This document shows, piece after piece, positions 36,867 through 43,051 of a stretch of 43,051 nt of DNA. Under the pieces are notes generated by a model. It made no database searches and was not told where the DNA came from. It worked only from the letters and a program-made list of their open reading frames with translations. The stretch covers positions 1-43,051 of the forward strand of contig JACRIU010000100.1 in NCBI GenBank assembly GCA_016235775.1, written 5' to 3'. The translations under genes and the position numbers were made by a program. The DNA comes from Hydrogenophilales bacterium (lineage in GTDB: Bacteria; Pseudomonadota; Gammaproteobacteria; Burkholderiales; Thiobacteraceae). The stretch's first letter is position 1; every line of letters begins with the position of its first letter.

Positions 36867-38381
36867 TCAACCTAAAAACAACTTATACGCCGGGTTTTTG
36901 CTCTCATCCCAATACGCATAGCCCAGTTTATCCAAGAACACTTGAAACGCTGGCTTGTCTTTCGGCGGCACTTGGATGCCGACCAGGACGCGGCCGTAGT
37001 CGGTGCCGTGGTTGCGGTAGTGGAATAGGCTGATGTTCCAGCCTTTGCTCATGCTGTTTAAAAAACGCATCAGCGCGCCGGGGCGTTCGGGGAATTCGAA
37101 GCGGTAGAGCAGTTCGTTTTGGGCCAGGGGCGCGCGGCCGCCGACGAGGTGGCGGATGTGCAGTTTGGCCATTTCGTTGTCTGTGAGGTCGAGTGCGGTG
37201 ATGCCGGCTTTTTTCAATGCGGTGACGAGCTGGGTGATGTCGCCGCGCTCTTGCACTTCAATCCCCGCGAACACGTGCGCCACTTTCGGGTCGGCGAAGC
37301 GGTAGTTGAATTCGGTGATGTTGCGCGGGCCGAGCAGGGCGCAGAATTTCTTGAAGCTGCCCGGCGTCTCGGGGATGGTGACGGCGAGGATGCCTTCGCG
37401 CTGCTCGCCCAGTTCGGCGCGTTCCGATACGTGGCGCAGGCGGTCGAAATTCATATTGGCGCCGCTGGCGATGGTGACCAGGATTTTATCTTTGAGTTTG
37501 TGGCGCGTAGCATAGGCCTTGGCCCCCGCGATGCTGAGTGCGCCCGCCGGCTCCAGGATGGAACGCGTGTCGTTGAACACGTCTTTGATCGCGGCGCAGA
37601 TTTCATCCGTGTCCACCAGCACGATTTCATCCACGTATTGCCGGCACAGGCGGAAGGTTTCTTCGCCGACTTGCTTCACCGCGACGCCGTCCGCGAACAG
37701 GCCGACTTGGGTGAGCAGCACGCGCTCCTTTTTCTTGAGCGAGCGGTACATGGCATCGGCATCCGATGGTTCGACGCCGATGATTTTGATTTCCGGGCGC
37801 AAGGCTTTGACATAGGCGGCGATGCCGGCGATCAAGCCGCCGCCGCCCACCGGCACGAAGATGGCGTGAATCGGCTCGCCGTGCTGGCGCAGGATTTCCA
37901 TGCCGACCGTGCCCTGGCCGGCGATCACATCCGGGTCGTCGTAGGGGTGGACGAAGGTGAGCTTGTGTTTCTTTTCCAGCTTGCGCGCGTGGTGATAGGC
38001 CTCGTCGTAGGAATCGCCGTGCAGGATGACTTTCGCACCGCGATTTTTCACGGCCGAGACTTTGATCTGCGGCGTGGTGGCGGGCATGACGATGGTGGCG
38101 CTGCAGCCGAGGCGCTGCGCGGCGAGCGCCACGCCTTGCGCATGGTTGCCGGCGGAAGCGGCGATCACGCCGCGCTTCAAAGCGGCCGGCGGCAGATGCG
38201 CCATTTTGTTGTATGCGCCGCGCAGCTTGAAGGAGAACACGCTTTGCATGTCTTCGCGCTTGAGCAGCACGGTGTTGCCGAGCCGTTGCGAGAGCACCGG
38301 TGCGACGTCGAGCGGGCTTTCCAGCGCCACGTCGTAAACGCGGCTGGTGAGGATTTTTTTCAGGTAATCAGGGGCGGTCAT
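36867..38381 (-). CDS. ilvA: Threonine ammonia-lyase, biosynthetic (IlvA)
   Basis: IlvA is the PLP enzyme that deaminates threonine to 2-oxobutanoate, the first step of isoleucine synthesis. The 504-residue product is the long biosynthetic form. The PLP lysine is Lys52 in SFKLRGAYNKM, SAGNHAQGVA and the PLP-phosphate loop VPVGGGGLIAGIA follow, and two C-terminal ACT-like regulatory domains (from about residue 325, with FPERPGALMRFLN in the second) bind isoleucine for feedback control. The ATG at 38381 is clear. It is divergent from rpiA; TAGAAT on the minus strand (38409-38414) could be its -10. Confidence 0.98.
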   Translation of the reverse strand: MTAPDYLKKILTSRVYDVALESPLDVAPVLSQRLGNTVLLKREDMQSVFSFKLRGAYNKMAHLPPAALKRGVIAASAGNHAQGVALAAQRLGCSATIVMPATTPQIKVSAVKNRGAKVILHGDSYDEAYHHARKLEKKHKLTFVHPYDDPDVIAGQGTVGMEILRQHGEPIHAIFVPVGGGGLIAGIAAYVKALRPEIKIIGVEPSDADAMYRSLKKKERVLLTQVGLFADGVAVKQVGEETFRLCRQYVDEIVLVDTDEICAAIKDVFNDTRSILEPAGALSIAGAKAYATRHKLKDKILVTIASGANMNFDRLRHVSERAELGEQREGILAVTIPETPGSFKKFCALLGPRNITEFNYRFADPKVAHVFAGIEVQERGDITQLVTALKKAGITALDLTDNEMAKLHIRHLVGGRAPLAQNELLYRFEFPERPGALMRFLNSMSKGWNISLFHYRNHGTDYGRVLVGIQVPPKDKPAFQVFLDKLGYAYWDESKNPAYKLFLG

Positions 38382-38415
38382 TTTTTTGTAAAGTGCGCTA
38401 AAACCCCTATTCTAA

Positions 38416-38444
38416 TTGAGAAAATCCGCCTTAGGCGCTATCCT
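38416..38444 (+). promoter_or_regulatory. rpiA promoter
   Basis: TTGAGA (38416-38421), a 17-bp spacer and TATCCT (38439-38444), with the transcription start expected about 25-27 bases before the rpiA ATG. The region is shared with the divergent ilvA promoter. Confidence 0.55.
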
Positions 38445-38476
38445 GTCGGCTTTATGACGATATTTAAGAAGACACC

Positions 38477-39148
38477 ATGACGCAAGACGAAATGAAAAAA
38501 GCCACGGCCATCGCCGCCATCGAGTATGTCGAAGCCAATATTGAGCTTGGCATTATCGGCGTGGGCACCGGCTCCACCGCCAACCACTTCATCGATGCCT
38601 TGGCCAAGATCAAACACAAAATTGACGGCGCGGTTGCCAGCAGCGAGGCCACTGCGCAGCGCTTGAAAAGCCACGGCATTGCCGTGCTGGACCTCAACTC
38701 CGTGGGCGAGATGCCGGTGTATGTGGATGGCGCGGATGAGATTACCGAGCACATGCACATGATCAAAGGCGGCGGCGGCGCGCTGACGCGCGAGAAAATC
38801 GTGGCTGCGTGCGCCAAGAAATTCGTGTGCATCGCCGACGAGAGCAAGCTGGTCGGCATGCTGGGCAAATTTCCGCTGCCGGTGGAAGTGATCCCGATGG
38901 CGCGCAGCTATGTGGCGCGCGAGCTGGTGCGCCTGGGCGGCCAGCCCAAGCTGCGCGAGGGATTTACCACGGATAACGGCAACGTTATCCTGGATGTGCA
39001 CAATCTGGAAATCATGAACCCGGTGGAATTGGAAACCGCGATCAATCAGATTACCGGCGTGGTGACCAATGGCTTGTTTGCGCGGCGCCCGGCGGATGTA
39101 TTCCTGATGGGTACGCCACATGGCGTCACGGTATTAAAGCCGCATTAG
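38477..39148 (+). CDS. rpiA: Ribose-5-phosphate isomerase A
   Basis: RpiA interconverts ribose 5-phosphate and ribulose 5-phosphate in the non-oxidative pentose phosphate pathway. The 223-residue product has the phosphate-binding [15 protein letters not shown] (residues 27-41), the catalytic VDGADEI, and [14 protein letters not shown] with the conserved lysine and glutamate. Length is standard. The ATG at 38477 lies about 33 bases after a TTGAGA/TATCCT promoter. The stop lies only four bases before the candidate Pho box of phoU. Confidence 0.98.
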   Translation: MTQDEMKKATAIAAIEYVEANIELGIIGVGTGSTANHFIDALAKIKHKIDGAVASSEATAQRLKSHGIAVLDLNSVGEMPVYVDGADEITEHMHMIKGGGGALTREKIVAACAKKFVCIADESKLVGMLGKFPLPVEVIPMARSYVARELVRLGGQPKLREGFTTDNGNVILDVHNLEIMNPVELETAINQITGVVTNGLFARRPADVFLMGTPHGVTVLKPH

Positions 39149-39152
39149 CGCT

Positions 39153-39186
39153 TTGCCATAAAAGTGCAATAATGCATCTCTATATT
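39153..39186 (+). promoter_or_regulatory. Candidate Pho box and -10 of phoU
   Basis: The 18-base TTGCCATAAAAGTGCAAT (39153-39170) matches the PhoB box consensus CTGTCATAAAACTGTCAT at 13 of 18 positions, including the central CATAAAA. A -10 hexamer TATATT starts at 39181, ten bases after the box, which is the spacing of PhoB-activated promoters. No separate -35 box is seen, as expected for this class. Confidence 0.6.
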
Positions 39187-39214
39187 CTAAAAGTTTCAGT
39201 AGCGGGAGAAGGCG

Positions 39215-39916
39215 ATGCCTGAACATATTTCAAAACAGTTCGACCAGGAGTTGGAAGCAGTGCGCGCCCGCGTGCTGCAAATGGGCGGTTTGGTCGAAGA
39301 GCAGATCATCAATGCCATGGAATCGCTTGCCTCGGGCGACGTGGAGTTGGCGAATACCGTGATGGCCAACGATCATCGGGTGAACGCGCTGGAAGTTGCG
39401 CTGGACGAAGAGTGCAGCATGATCATCGCGCGCCGCCAGCCGACCGCGCGCGATCTGCGCATGCTGTTGACGGTGATTAAAACCATCACCGATCTGGAGC
39501 GCATCGGCGACGAGGCCTCCAAGGTCGCGCGCATGGCGAAGCTGATCTACGAAACCGATCGCATCGTCTCGCCGCGCTTCACCGAAATCAAGCACATGAC
39601 GAGCATCGTACTGGATATGCTGCGCAAAGCACTGGATGGCTTCGCCCGGCTGGAAGCGAGCAATGCGACGCAAATTGCGCGGCTCGATGAGTCGGTGGAC
39701 GAAGAATACCGCATGGTGCTGCGCCACCTCGTCACCTACATGATGGAAGACCCGCGCACGATCTCCATGTTTATCGAAATCATTTTTGCCGCCAAAGCCA
39801 TCGAGCGCATGGGCGACCACGCCAAGAATATGTCCGAGTATGTGGTGTACATGGTCAAGGGCAAGGACGTGCGCCATACCAGTGTCGAAGAGATGGAAAA
39901 GGAAGTGTCTCGCTAG
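39215..39916 (+). CDS. phoU: Phosphate signalling protein PhoU
   Basis: PhoU is a peripheral protein that conveys the phosphate status from the Pst transporter to the PhoR sensor kinase. The 233-residue product consists of two three-helix PhoU repeats. The metal-binding E/DxxxD-type motifs are in TVIKTITDLERIGDEASKVA in the first repeat and AKAIERMGDHAKNMSEYV in the second. The ATG at 39215 is preceded by GGGAGAAGG. It is followed at once by ppx, so the two genes should be co-transcribed. pst and phoBR are not in this window. Confidence 0.97.
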   Translation: MPEHISKQFDQELEAVRARVLQMGGLVEEQIINAMESLASGDVELANTVMANDHRVNALEVALDEECSMIIARRQPTARDLRMLLTVIKTITDLERIGDEASKVARMAKLIYETDRIVSPRFTEIKHMTSIVLDMLRKALDGFARLEASNATQIARLDESVDEEYRMVLRHLVTYMMEDPRTISMFIEIIFAAKAIERMGDHAKNMSEYVVYMVKGKDVRHTSVEEMEKEVSR

Positions 39917-39927
39917 GTCGGCCCGCC

Positions 39928-41436
39928 TTGCCAGCACACGACACCATCGCTGCGGTCGATCTGGGCTCGAATAGTTTCCGGCTGCAGATCACGCGCATCA
40001 TCGACGATCAAATCTATCCTCTCGATTCGCTCAAGGAATCCGTGCGTCTCGCCTCTGGCCTGACGGACGACAATCAACTCGACCCCGCCGCGCAAGAACG
40101 CGCACTCGCTTGTCTCAGACGCTTTAATGAACGCCTACGCGATTTGCCGCGCGAGGCGGTGCGCGTTGTCGGCACCAACACATTCCGCGTCGCCAAAAAT
40201 GCCCGCGCCTTCATTCGCGCAGCGGAAGATGCGCTGGGTTTCCCCATCGATATCATCGCCGGGCACGAAGAAGCGCGCCTGATTTATCTGGGTGTGTCTC
40301 GCGGCCTGCCGATTTCCGCCGCCAAACGCTTGGTGGTGGATATCGGCGGCGGTTCGACCGAATTCATTATCGGGCAGGGCTTCGATCCGCTGGAGATGGA
40401 AAGCCTCTACATGGGCTGCGTGAGTTTCTCGCAGCGCTTTTTCCCGGATGGCAAAATCGGCAAGGGTGCGCTGCAGAAAGCTGAGTTGGCCGCGCGCGCG
40501 CAAGTGCAAGTGATCGCCAGCCGGTTTGCCGCCGGCGCGTGGCAAGAGGCGATCGGCTCCTCCGGCACGGCGCGCGCGTTGGCCGATATCATGCAGCAGA
40601 ATGGATGGAGCGATGGCGGCATTACCGCGCGCGGCATCGAGAAGTTGCGTGCGCTGCTGGTGAAAGCCGGCGAGGTGAAAGCCTTGACGCTGCCCGGCTT
40701 ACAGGGTGACCGCATTCCGGTCTTGCCTGGTGGTTTCAGCATCATGGCCGGAATTTTCGCCGAGCTCGATATCGAGCAGATGGCCGTGACCGGCGGCGCG
40801 TTGCGTGAAGGCGTATTGCTCGATTTGCTCGGCCGCTTTCATCACCACGACCAGCGCGACGCGACCGTCACGCAATTCATGCGCCGCTATCATGTGGATG
40901 CCGCTCAAGCCGCGCGGGTGGAAGCGCTGGCCCTGGTCCTGTTCGATCAAGTCGCCGCGCATATCACCCAAGATGCGGAAAGCGCCCGGCGCTTGCTGAT
41001 TTGGGCGGCGCGCCTGCATGAAGTGGGGATTACCATCGCGCATGCCGGTTACCACAAACATTCCGCGTACATCCTGGGCAATGCCGACATGCCGGGCTTT
41101 TCCAAAATCGATCAGGCGCGGCTCTCGCGTCTGGCGCGCACGCATCGCGGTGGCCTGGCCAAAGCGGTTAAAGAGCAAGCGATCGAGGAAGAAAGCTGGG
41201 AATTGATCGCGATCTTGCGCCTGGCCGTTCTGCTCTGCCGCAACCGGCGCGATCCGGATCATGACGCGCTGTGCTATCAACGCGATGGCAGCACGCTTCG
41301 CTTGATCATCGATCCGCAGTGGCTCGCCGGCAGCCCGCTCACCGAAACCTTGCTCGAAGACGAAATTCAGCAGTGGAAGGCGGTGGGTGGCAGCTTGGCA
41401 GTGGAGTACCGCCAAGCGCGCCAGAAAACGGGCTGA
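39928..41436 (+). CDS. ppx: Exopolyphosphatase Ppx/GppA family
   Basis: A 502-residue enzyme of the ASKHA fold that removes terminal phosphate from polyphosphate, or acts on pppGpp in GppA relatives. It shows AAVDLGSNSFRLQITRI (phosphate loop 1), VVDIGGGSTEFIIGQG (loop 2) and a C-terminal HD-like helical domain (RLHEVGITIAHAGYHKHSAY). The length fits Ppx more than the short Ppx2 forms. No ATG is available; TTG at 39928 gives MPAHDTIAAVDLG and lies 11 bases after the phoU stop. Pairing with phoU and a Pho box points to polyphosphate use under phosphate limitation. Confidence 0.94.
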   Translation: MPAHDTIAAVDLGSNSFRLQITRIIDDQIYPLDSLKESVRLASGLTDDNQLDPAAQERALACLRRFNERLRDLPREAVRVVGTNTFRVAKNARAFIRAAEDALGFPIDIIAGHEEARLIYLGVSRGLPISAAKRLVVDIGGGSTEFIIGQGFDPLEMESLYMGCVSFSQRFFPDGKIGKGALQKAELAARAQVQVIASRFAAGAWQEAIGSSGTARALADIMQQNGWSDGGITARGIEKLRALLVKAGEVKALTLPGLQGDRIPVLPGGFSIMAGIFAELDIEQMAVTGGALREGVLLDLLGRFHHHDQRDATVTQFMRRYHVDAAQAARVEALALVLFDQVAAHITQDAESARRLLIWAARLHEVGITIAHAGYHKHSAYILGNADMPGFSKIDQARLSRLARTHRGGLAKAVKEQAIEEESWELIAILRLAVLLCRNRRDPDHDALCYQRDGSTLRLIIDPQWLAGSPLTETLLEDEIQQWKAVGGSLAVEYRQARQKTG

Positions 41437-41478
41437 CGCGTTTTATTGCAGGCGTGGAAATAGGGGCCGGAGGGAAAC

Positions 41479-41553
41479 TGGTGCCGGTTGAGGGAATCGA
41501 ACCCCCGACCTTCGGTTTACAAAACCGCTGCACTACCGCTGTGCTAAACCGGC
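41479..41553 (-). tRNA. tRNA-Thr (anticodon TGT)
   Basis: On the minus strand the sequence folds as a cloverleaf: acceptor GCCGGTT/AACCGGC, D-stem GCAC/GTGC, anticodon loop TTTGTAA with anticodon TGT reading ACA, variable loop AGGTC, and T-arm GGGGG-TTCGATT-CCCTC. The discriminator is A and the CCA end is encoded (41481-41479). The outermost anticodon-stem pair is a G-A mismatch. No integrase or duplicated tRNA end is seen around it. Confidence 0.97.
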
Positions 41554-41564
41554 ATGAGCTGCGG

Positions 41565-41592
41565 ATTATAGTGCTTGGGCCGCTAGCTTCAA
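41565..41592 (-). promoter_or_regulatory. Promoter of tRNA-Thr
   Basis: On the minus strand TTGAAG (41592-41587), a 16-bp spacer and a perfect TATAAT (41570-41565). Transcription would start a few bases before the mature tRNA 5' end. Confidence 0.7.
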
Positions 41593-41728
41593 AGCGAACG
41601 GACAAAAAAGGCCACATGACAATAGTGCAATCTGCGATCGAGTATTTTGCGTTTAGAGTAACCCTTGTCATCTAATAATTGACGCTCGCGTTTATCCTCA
41701 TTCGTATCGACTATTCTGGAGGTGCATC

Positions 41729-42313
41729 ATGTTGCGGAAATTCATGCATTCATTCGGATTGTGGGCCTGTTTCGTCGCGGGGGCCGGGCTGTTGTTACCG
41801 GCGGTGTCTTATGCCGACCCGCCTTCGCATGCGCCGGCACATGGTTGGCGCAAGAAGCATGATCCTTATTATCTTGGGTACAGCGGCAAGAAGTGGCCCA
41901 AGGATTATGGTGTCTTGAGCGGACATTGCAATCGCGCGGCGGTCGGCGCGGTGCTGGGCGGCGTGGTGGGTGGGGCGGTGGGCTCGCAAATCGGCAAGGG
42001 CGATGGCCGCACGGTGGCGATTATTGTCGGTACGGTGCTGGGTGCGGCGATTGGCGCCAAGGTGGGGCGCGATATGGATGAAGCCGATCGCGCATGTTTT
42101 GGGCATGCACTGGAATTGGCCAAAGATAAGCAGAGCATCGAATGGCTCAACGAATCGACGGGGGTGCAATATCTGCTGACACCCACCCGTGGTTTTAAGG
42201 AAGATGGAAAAATGTGCCGGGAATTTATTGCACAATCGACTTACGAAGACAAGAAATCGCAGAAAAAAGGCAAAGCATGCCGTACAGAAGAGGGCGAGTG
42301 GCACGTGCTGTAG
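41729..42313 (+). CDS. Exported glycine-zipper protein (17-kDa antigen-like)
   Basis: A 194-residue exported protein. The signal peptide (FGLWACFVAGAGLLLPAVSYA) is followed by a basic, His- and Tyr-containing linker and then a glycine-zipper hairpin AVGAVLGGVVGGAVGSQIG and VGTVLGAAIGAKVGRDMD (about residues 72-117), the layout of Rickettsia 17-kDa antigen and SlyB-type outer-membrane proteins. The last 70 residues form a soluble cysteine-containing domain. There is no lipobox cysteine right after the signal. GGAGG lies nine bases before the ATG. It points toward the second glycine-zipper gene. Function is probably envelope-related; nothing more specific can be said. Confidence 0.85.
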   Translation: MLRKFMHSFGLWACFVAGAGLLLPAVSYADPPSHAPAHGWRKKHDPYYLGYSGKKWPKDYGVLSGHCNRAAVGAVLGGVVGGAVGSQIGKGDGRTVAIIVGTVLGAAIGAKVGRDMDEADRACFGHALELAKDKQSIEWLNESTGVQYLLTPTRGFKEDGKMCREFIAQSTYEDKKSQKKGKACRTEEGEWHVL

Positions 42314-42340
42314 CCGCTTTCATGGCACATAAATTAATGA

Positions 42341-42739
42341 TCAATCTTCATCCCAGTCGCGGTGATGATGGCGGTGATATTTATTGTGATGCTTCACTTT
42401 GTAGTAGCGCGGACGTTCTTCATAGTAAACGCGCCGTACGTGGACGGGCCGGTGCACGACCACATAATGATCGTCTTCTTCATAGCGCACGCTTTCCCGC
42501 ACCACCACTTGCCGTTCATGGGGCTCGCCTAAGCTGCGCCTCACTACTGCGCCGGTAGCGCCGCCAATCGCGCTCCAGATCACCGCATCGTTGCGCCCAC
42601 CCATTTTATTGCCGATGACGGCCCCTGCCGCGCCACCGACCGCCGCGCCGATGACAGTTTCGGTGTGGTCGGCAAAGACGCTGGATGTGCCGAGTGTCAT
42701 CAGCGTACCCACGACGAATGAAATCCATTTTGTGTTCAT
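42341..42739 (-). CDS. Exported glycine-zipper protein with His/Tyr/Arg-rich tail
   Basis: A 132-residue exported protein. The signal peptide is WISFVVGTLMTLGTSSVFA. A glycine zipper follows (TVIGAAVGGAAGAVIGNKMG, then AIGGATGAVVRR), and a strongly charged C-terminal half rich in Val-Arg-Tyr-Glu ends in a cluster of seven histidines (HHNKYHRHHHRDWDED), a plausible metal-binding tail. AAGGAGAGAG precedes the ATG on the minus strand. It is convergent with another glycine-zipper gene and divergent from the rRNA promoter. Family known from many proteobacterial genomes, role unknown. Confidence 0.85.
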   Translation of the reverse strand: MNTKWISFVVGTLMTLGTSSVFADHTETVIGAAVGGAAGAVIGNKMGGRNDAVIWSAIGGATGAVVRRSLGEPHERQVVVRESVRYEEDDHYVVVHRPVHVRRVYYEERPRYYKVKHHNKYHRHHHRDWDED

Positions 42740-42863
42740 GATCTCTCTCCTTGTTTGATGATTGTCTCCCCATGAACGAGGCGATTGCGATGGCGTTGAC
42801 GGTATAAAAAATTGTTAATTTCCCGGGCAAAAACACGCAATGTAATCAATTCGTAAAAATCCC

Positions 42864-42891
42864 TTGACCCCCTTTCTCCCATCGGTATAAT
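42864..42891 (+). promoter_or_regulatory. Ribosomal RNA operon promoter
   Basis: TTGACC (42864-42869), a 16-bp spacer and TATAAT (42886-42891), followed by the GC-rich discriminator GCGCGC that is typical of stringently controlled rRNA promoters. The AT-rich stretch upstream (GTAATCAATTCGTAAAAAT) could serve as an UP element. The 311-base stretch from 42740 to the window end contains no protein gene. Confidence 0.85.
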
Positions 42892-42897
42892 GCGCGC

Positions 42898-43051
42898 TTC
42901 CGCTTTCACAGCGACCTGTTCTTTAAAAACATAAACAGCCGATAGGTGTGGGTGCTGAGTGCTTTGGGGCTTGGTTTTAGGCGTAAGTTTAGAGCTAAGT
43001 AAATCGAAGTAATGAAGTACCTATACCGAAGTTCAAGTAATTGGATTTTAG
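42898..43051 (+). other. 16S rRNA leader with boxA
   Basis: The stretch following the rRNA promoter contains TGTTCTTTAAAAA (42917-42929), close to the boxA antitermination signal TGCTCTTTAACAA, and the CAGCCGATAGGTGTGGGTGC segment familiar from betaproteobacterial rRNA leaders. The 16S gene itself should start beyond the right end of the window. Confidence 0.8.

Noticed and set aside
41479..41553. tRNA-Thr as an integration site of a mobile element
   Set aside because: No integrase, no duplicated tRNA 3' end and only ordinary genes nearby.

Overview
The window is a stretch of a GC-rich betaproteobacterial chromosome, most likely from the Nitrosomonadales/Gallionellales side of the class. The evidence is the dcw order murC-murB-ddl-ftsQ-ftsA-ftsZ-lpxC, an Arg32-type elongation factor P next to its rhamnosyltransferase EarP, a complete MSHA-type IV pilus locus, and an rRNA promoter and leader of betaproteobacterial type at the right edge. 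Assignment below class level is inference.

Layout. (1) 58-7746: the end of the division and cell-wall cluster, murC, murB, ddl, ftsQ, ftsA, ftsZ and lpxC, all on the plus strand and mostly overlapping or closely spaced. (2) 7822-12930: a small membrane protein, dciA (minus), a LytM/M23 endopeptidase, secA and trmL (minus). (3) 13025-30128: a 17-kb MSHA pilus locus in the order mshE-mshG-mshF-like-mshA-mshC-mshD-mshO-mshP-mshQ, then a new promoter and mshI-pilN-like-mshJ-mshK-mshL-mshM-mshN. The first block encodes the motor ATPase, the platform protein and the pilins plus the large MshQ. The second encodes the alignment complex (PilM/N/O/P-like), the secretin, an AAA ATPase and a TPR protein. 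From memory, Vibrio has the I-N genes before E-G-F and the pilins, so the two halves are exchanged here. (4) 30170-34508: a DUF4160/DUF2442 pair, then a minus-strand group efp, earP and slt-type lytic transglycosylase. (5) 34591-38381: a Sad/YneI-like aldehyde dehydrogenase, a DUF4279-like gene, repeat DNA and ilvA. (6) 38477-41436: rpiA, phoU and ppx; phoU has a good candidate Pho box. (7) 41479-43051: tRNA-Thr(UGU), two glycine-zipper envelope proteins pointing at each other, and the promoter and boxA leader of an rRNA operon whose 16S gene lies beyond the window.

The most distinctive non-genic feature is the number and variety of small dispersed repeats. There are 7-bp tandem repeats upstream of murC, at the murC/murB junction, inside murB and at the 5' end of mshP. 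There are GTAG-headed REP-like palindromes, two of them translated as the leader of MshD, and a REPIN-like inverted pair with complementary loops. A 118-bp three-hairpin element is present in two inverted copies plus a diverged partial copy, and there are inverted-repeat elements built of 9-bp units (CACAGAGGN, CACGGGGNN). The heptamer tract in mshP is the best candidate for a functional switch, because its 7-bp unit is not a multiple of three.

I see no CRISPR array, prophage, integrase or complete insertion sequence. No wholly unknown multi-gene system stands out. The points most worth following are the repeat-driven alterations of the MSHA genes, the REP/REPIN families and the Pho-box/phoU/ppx arrangement.
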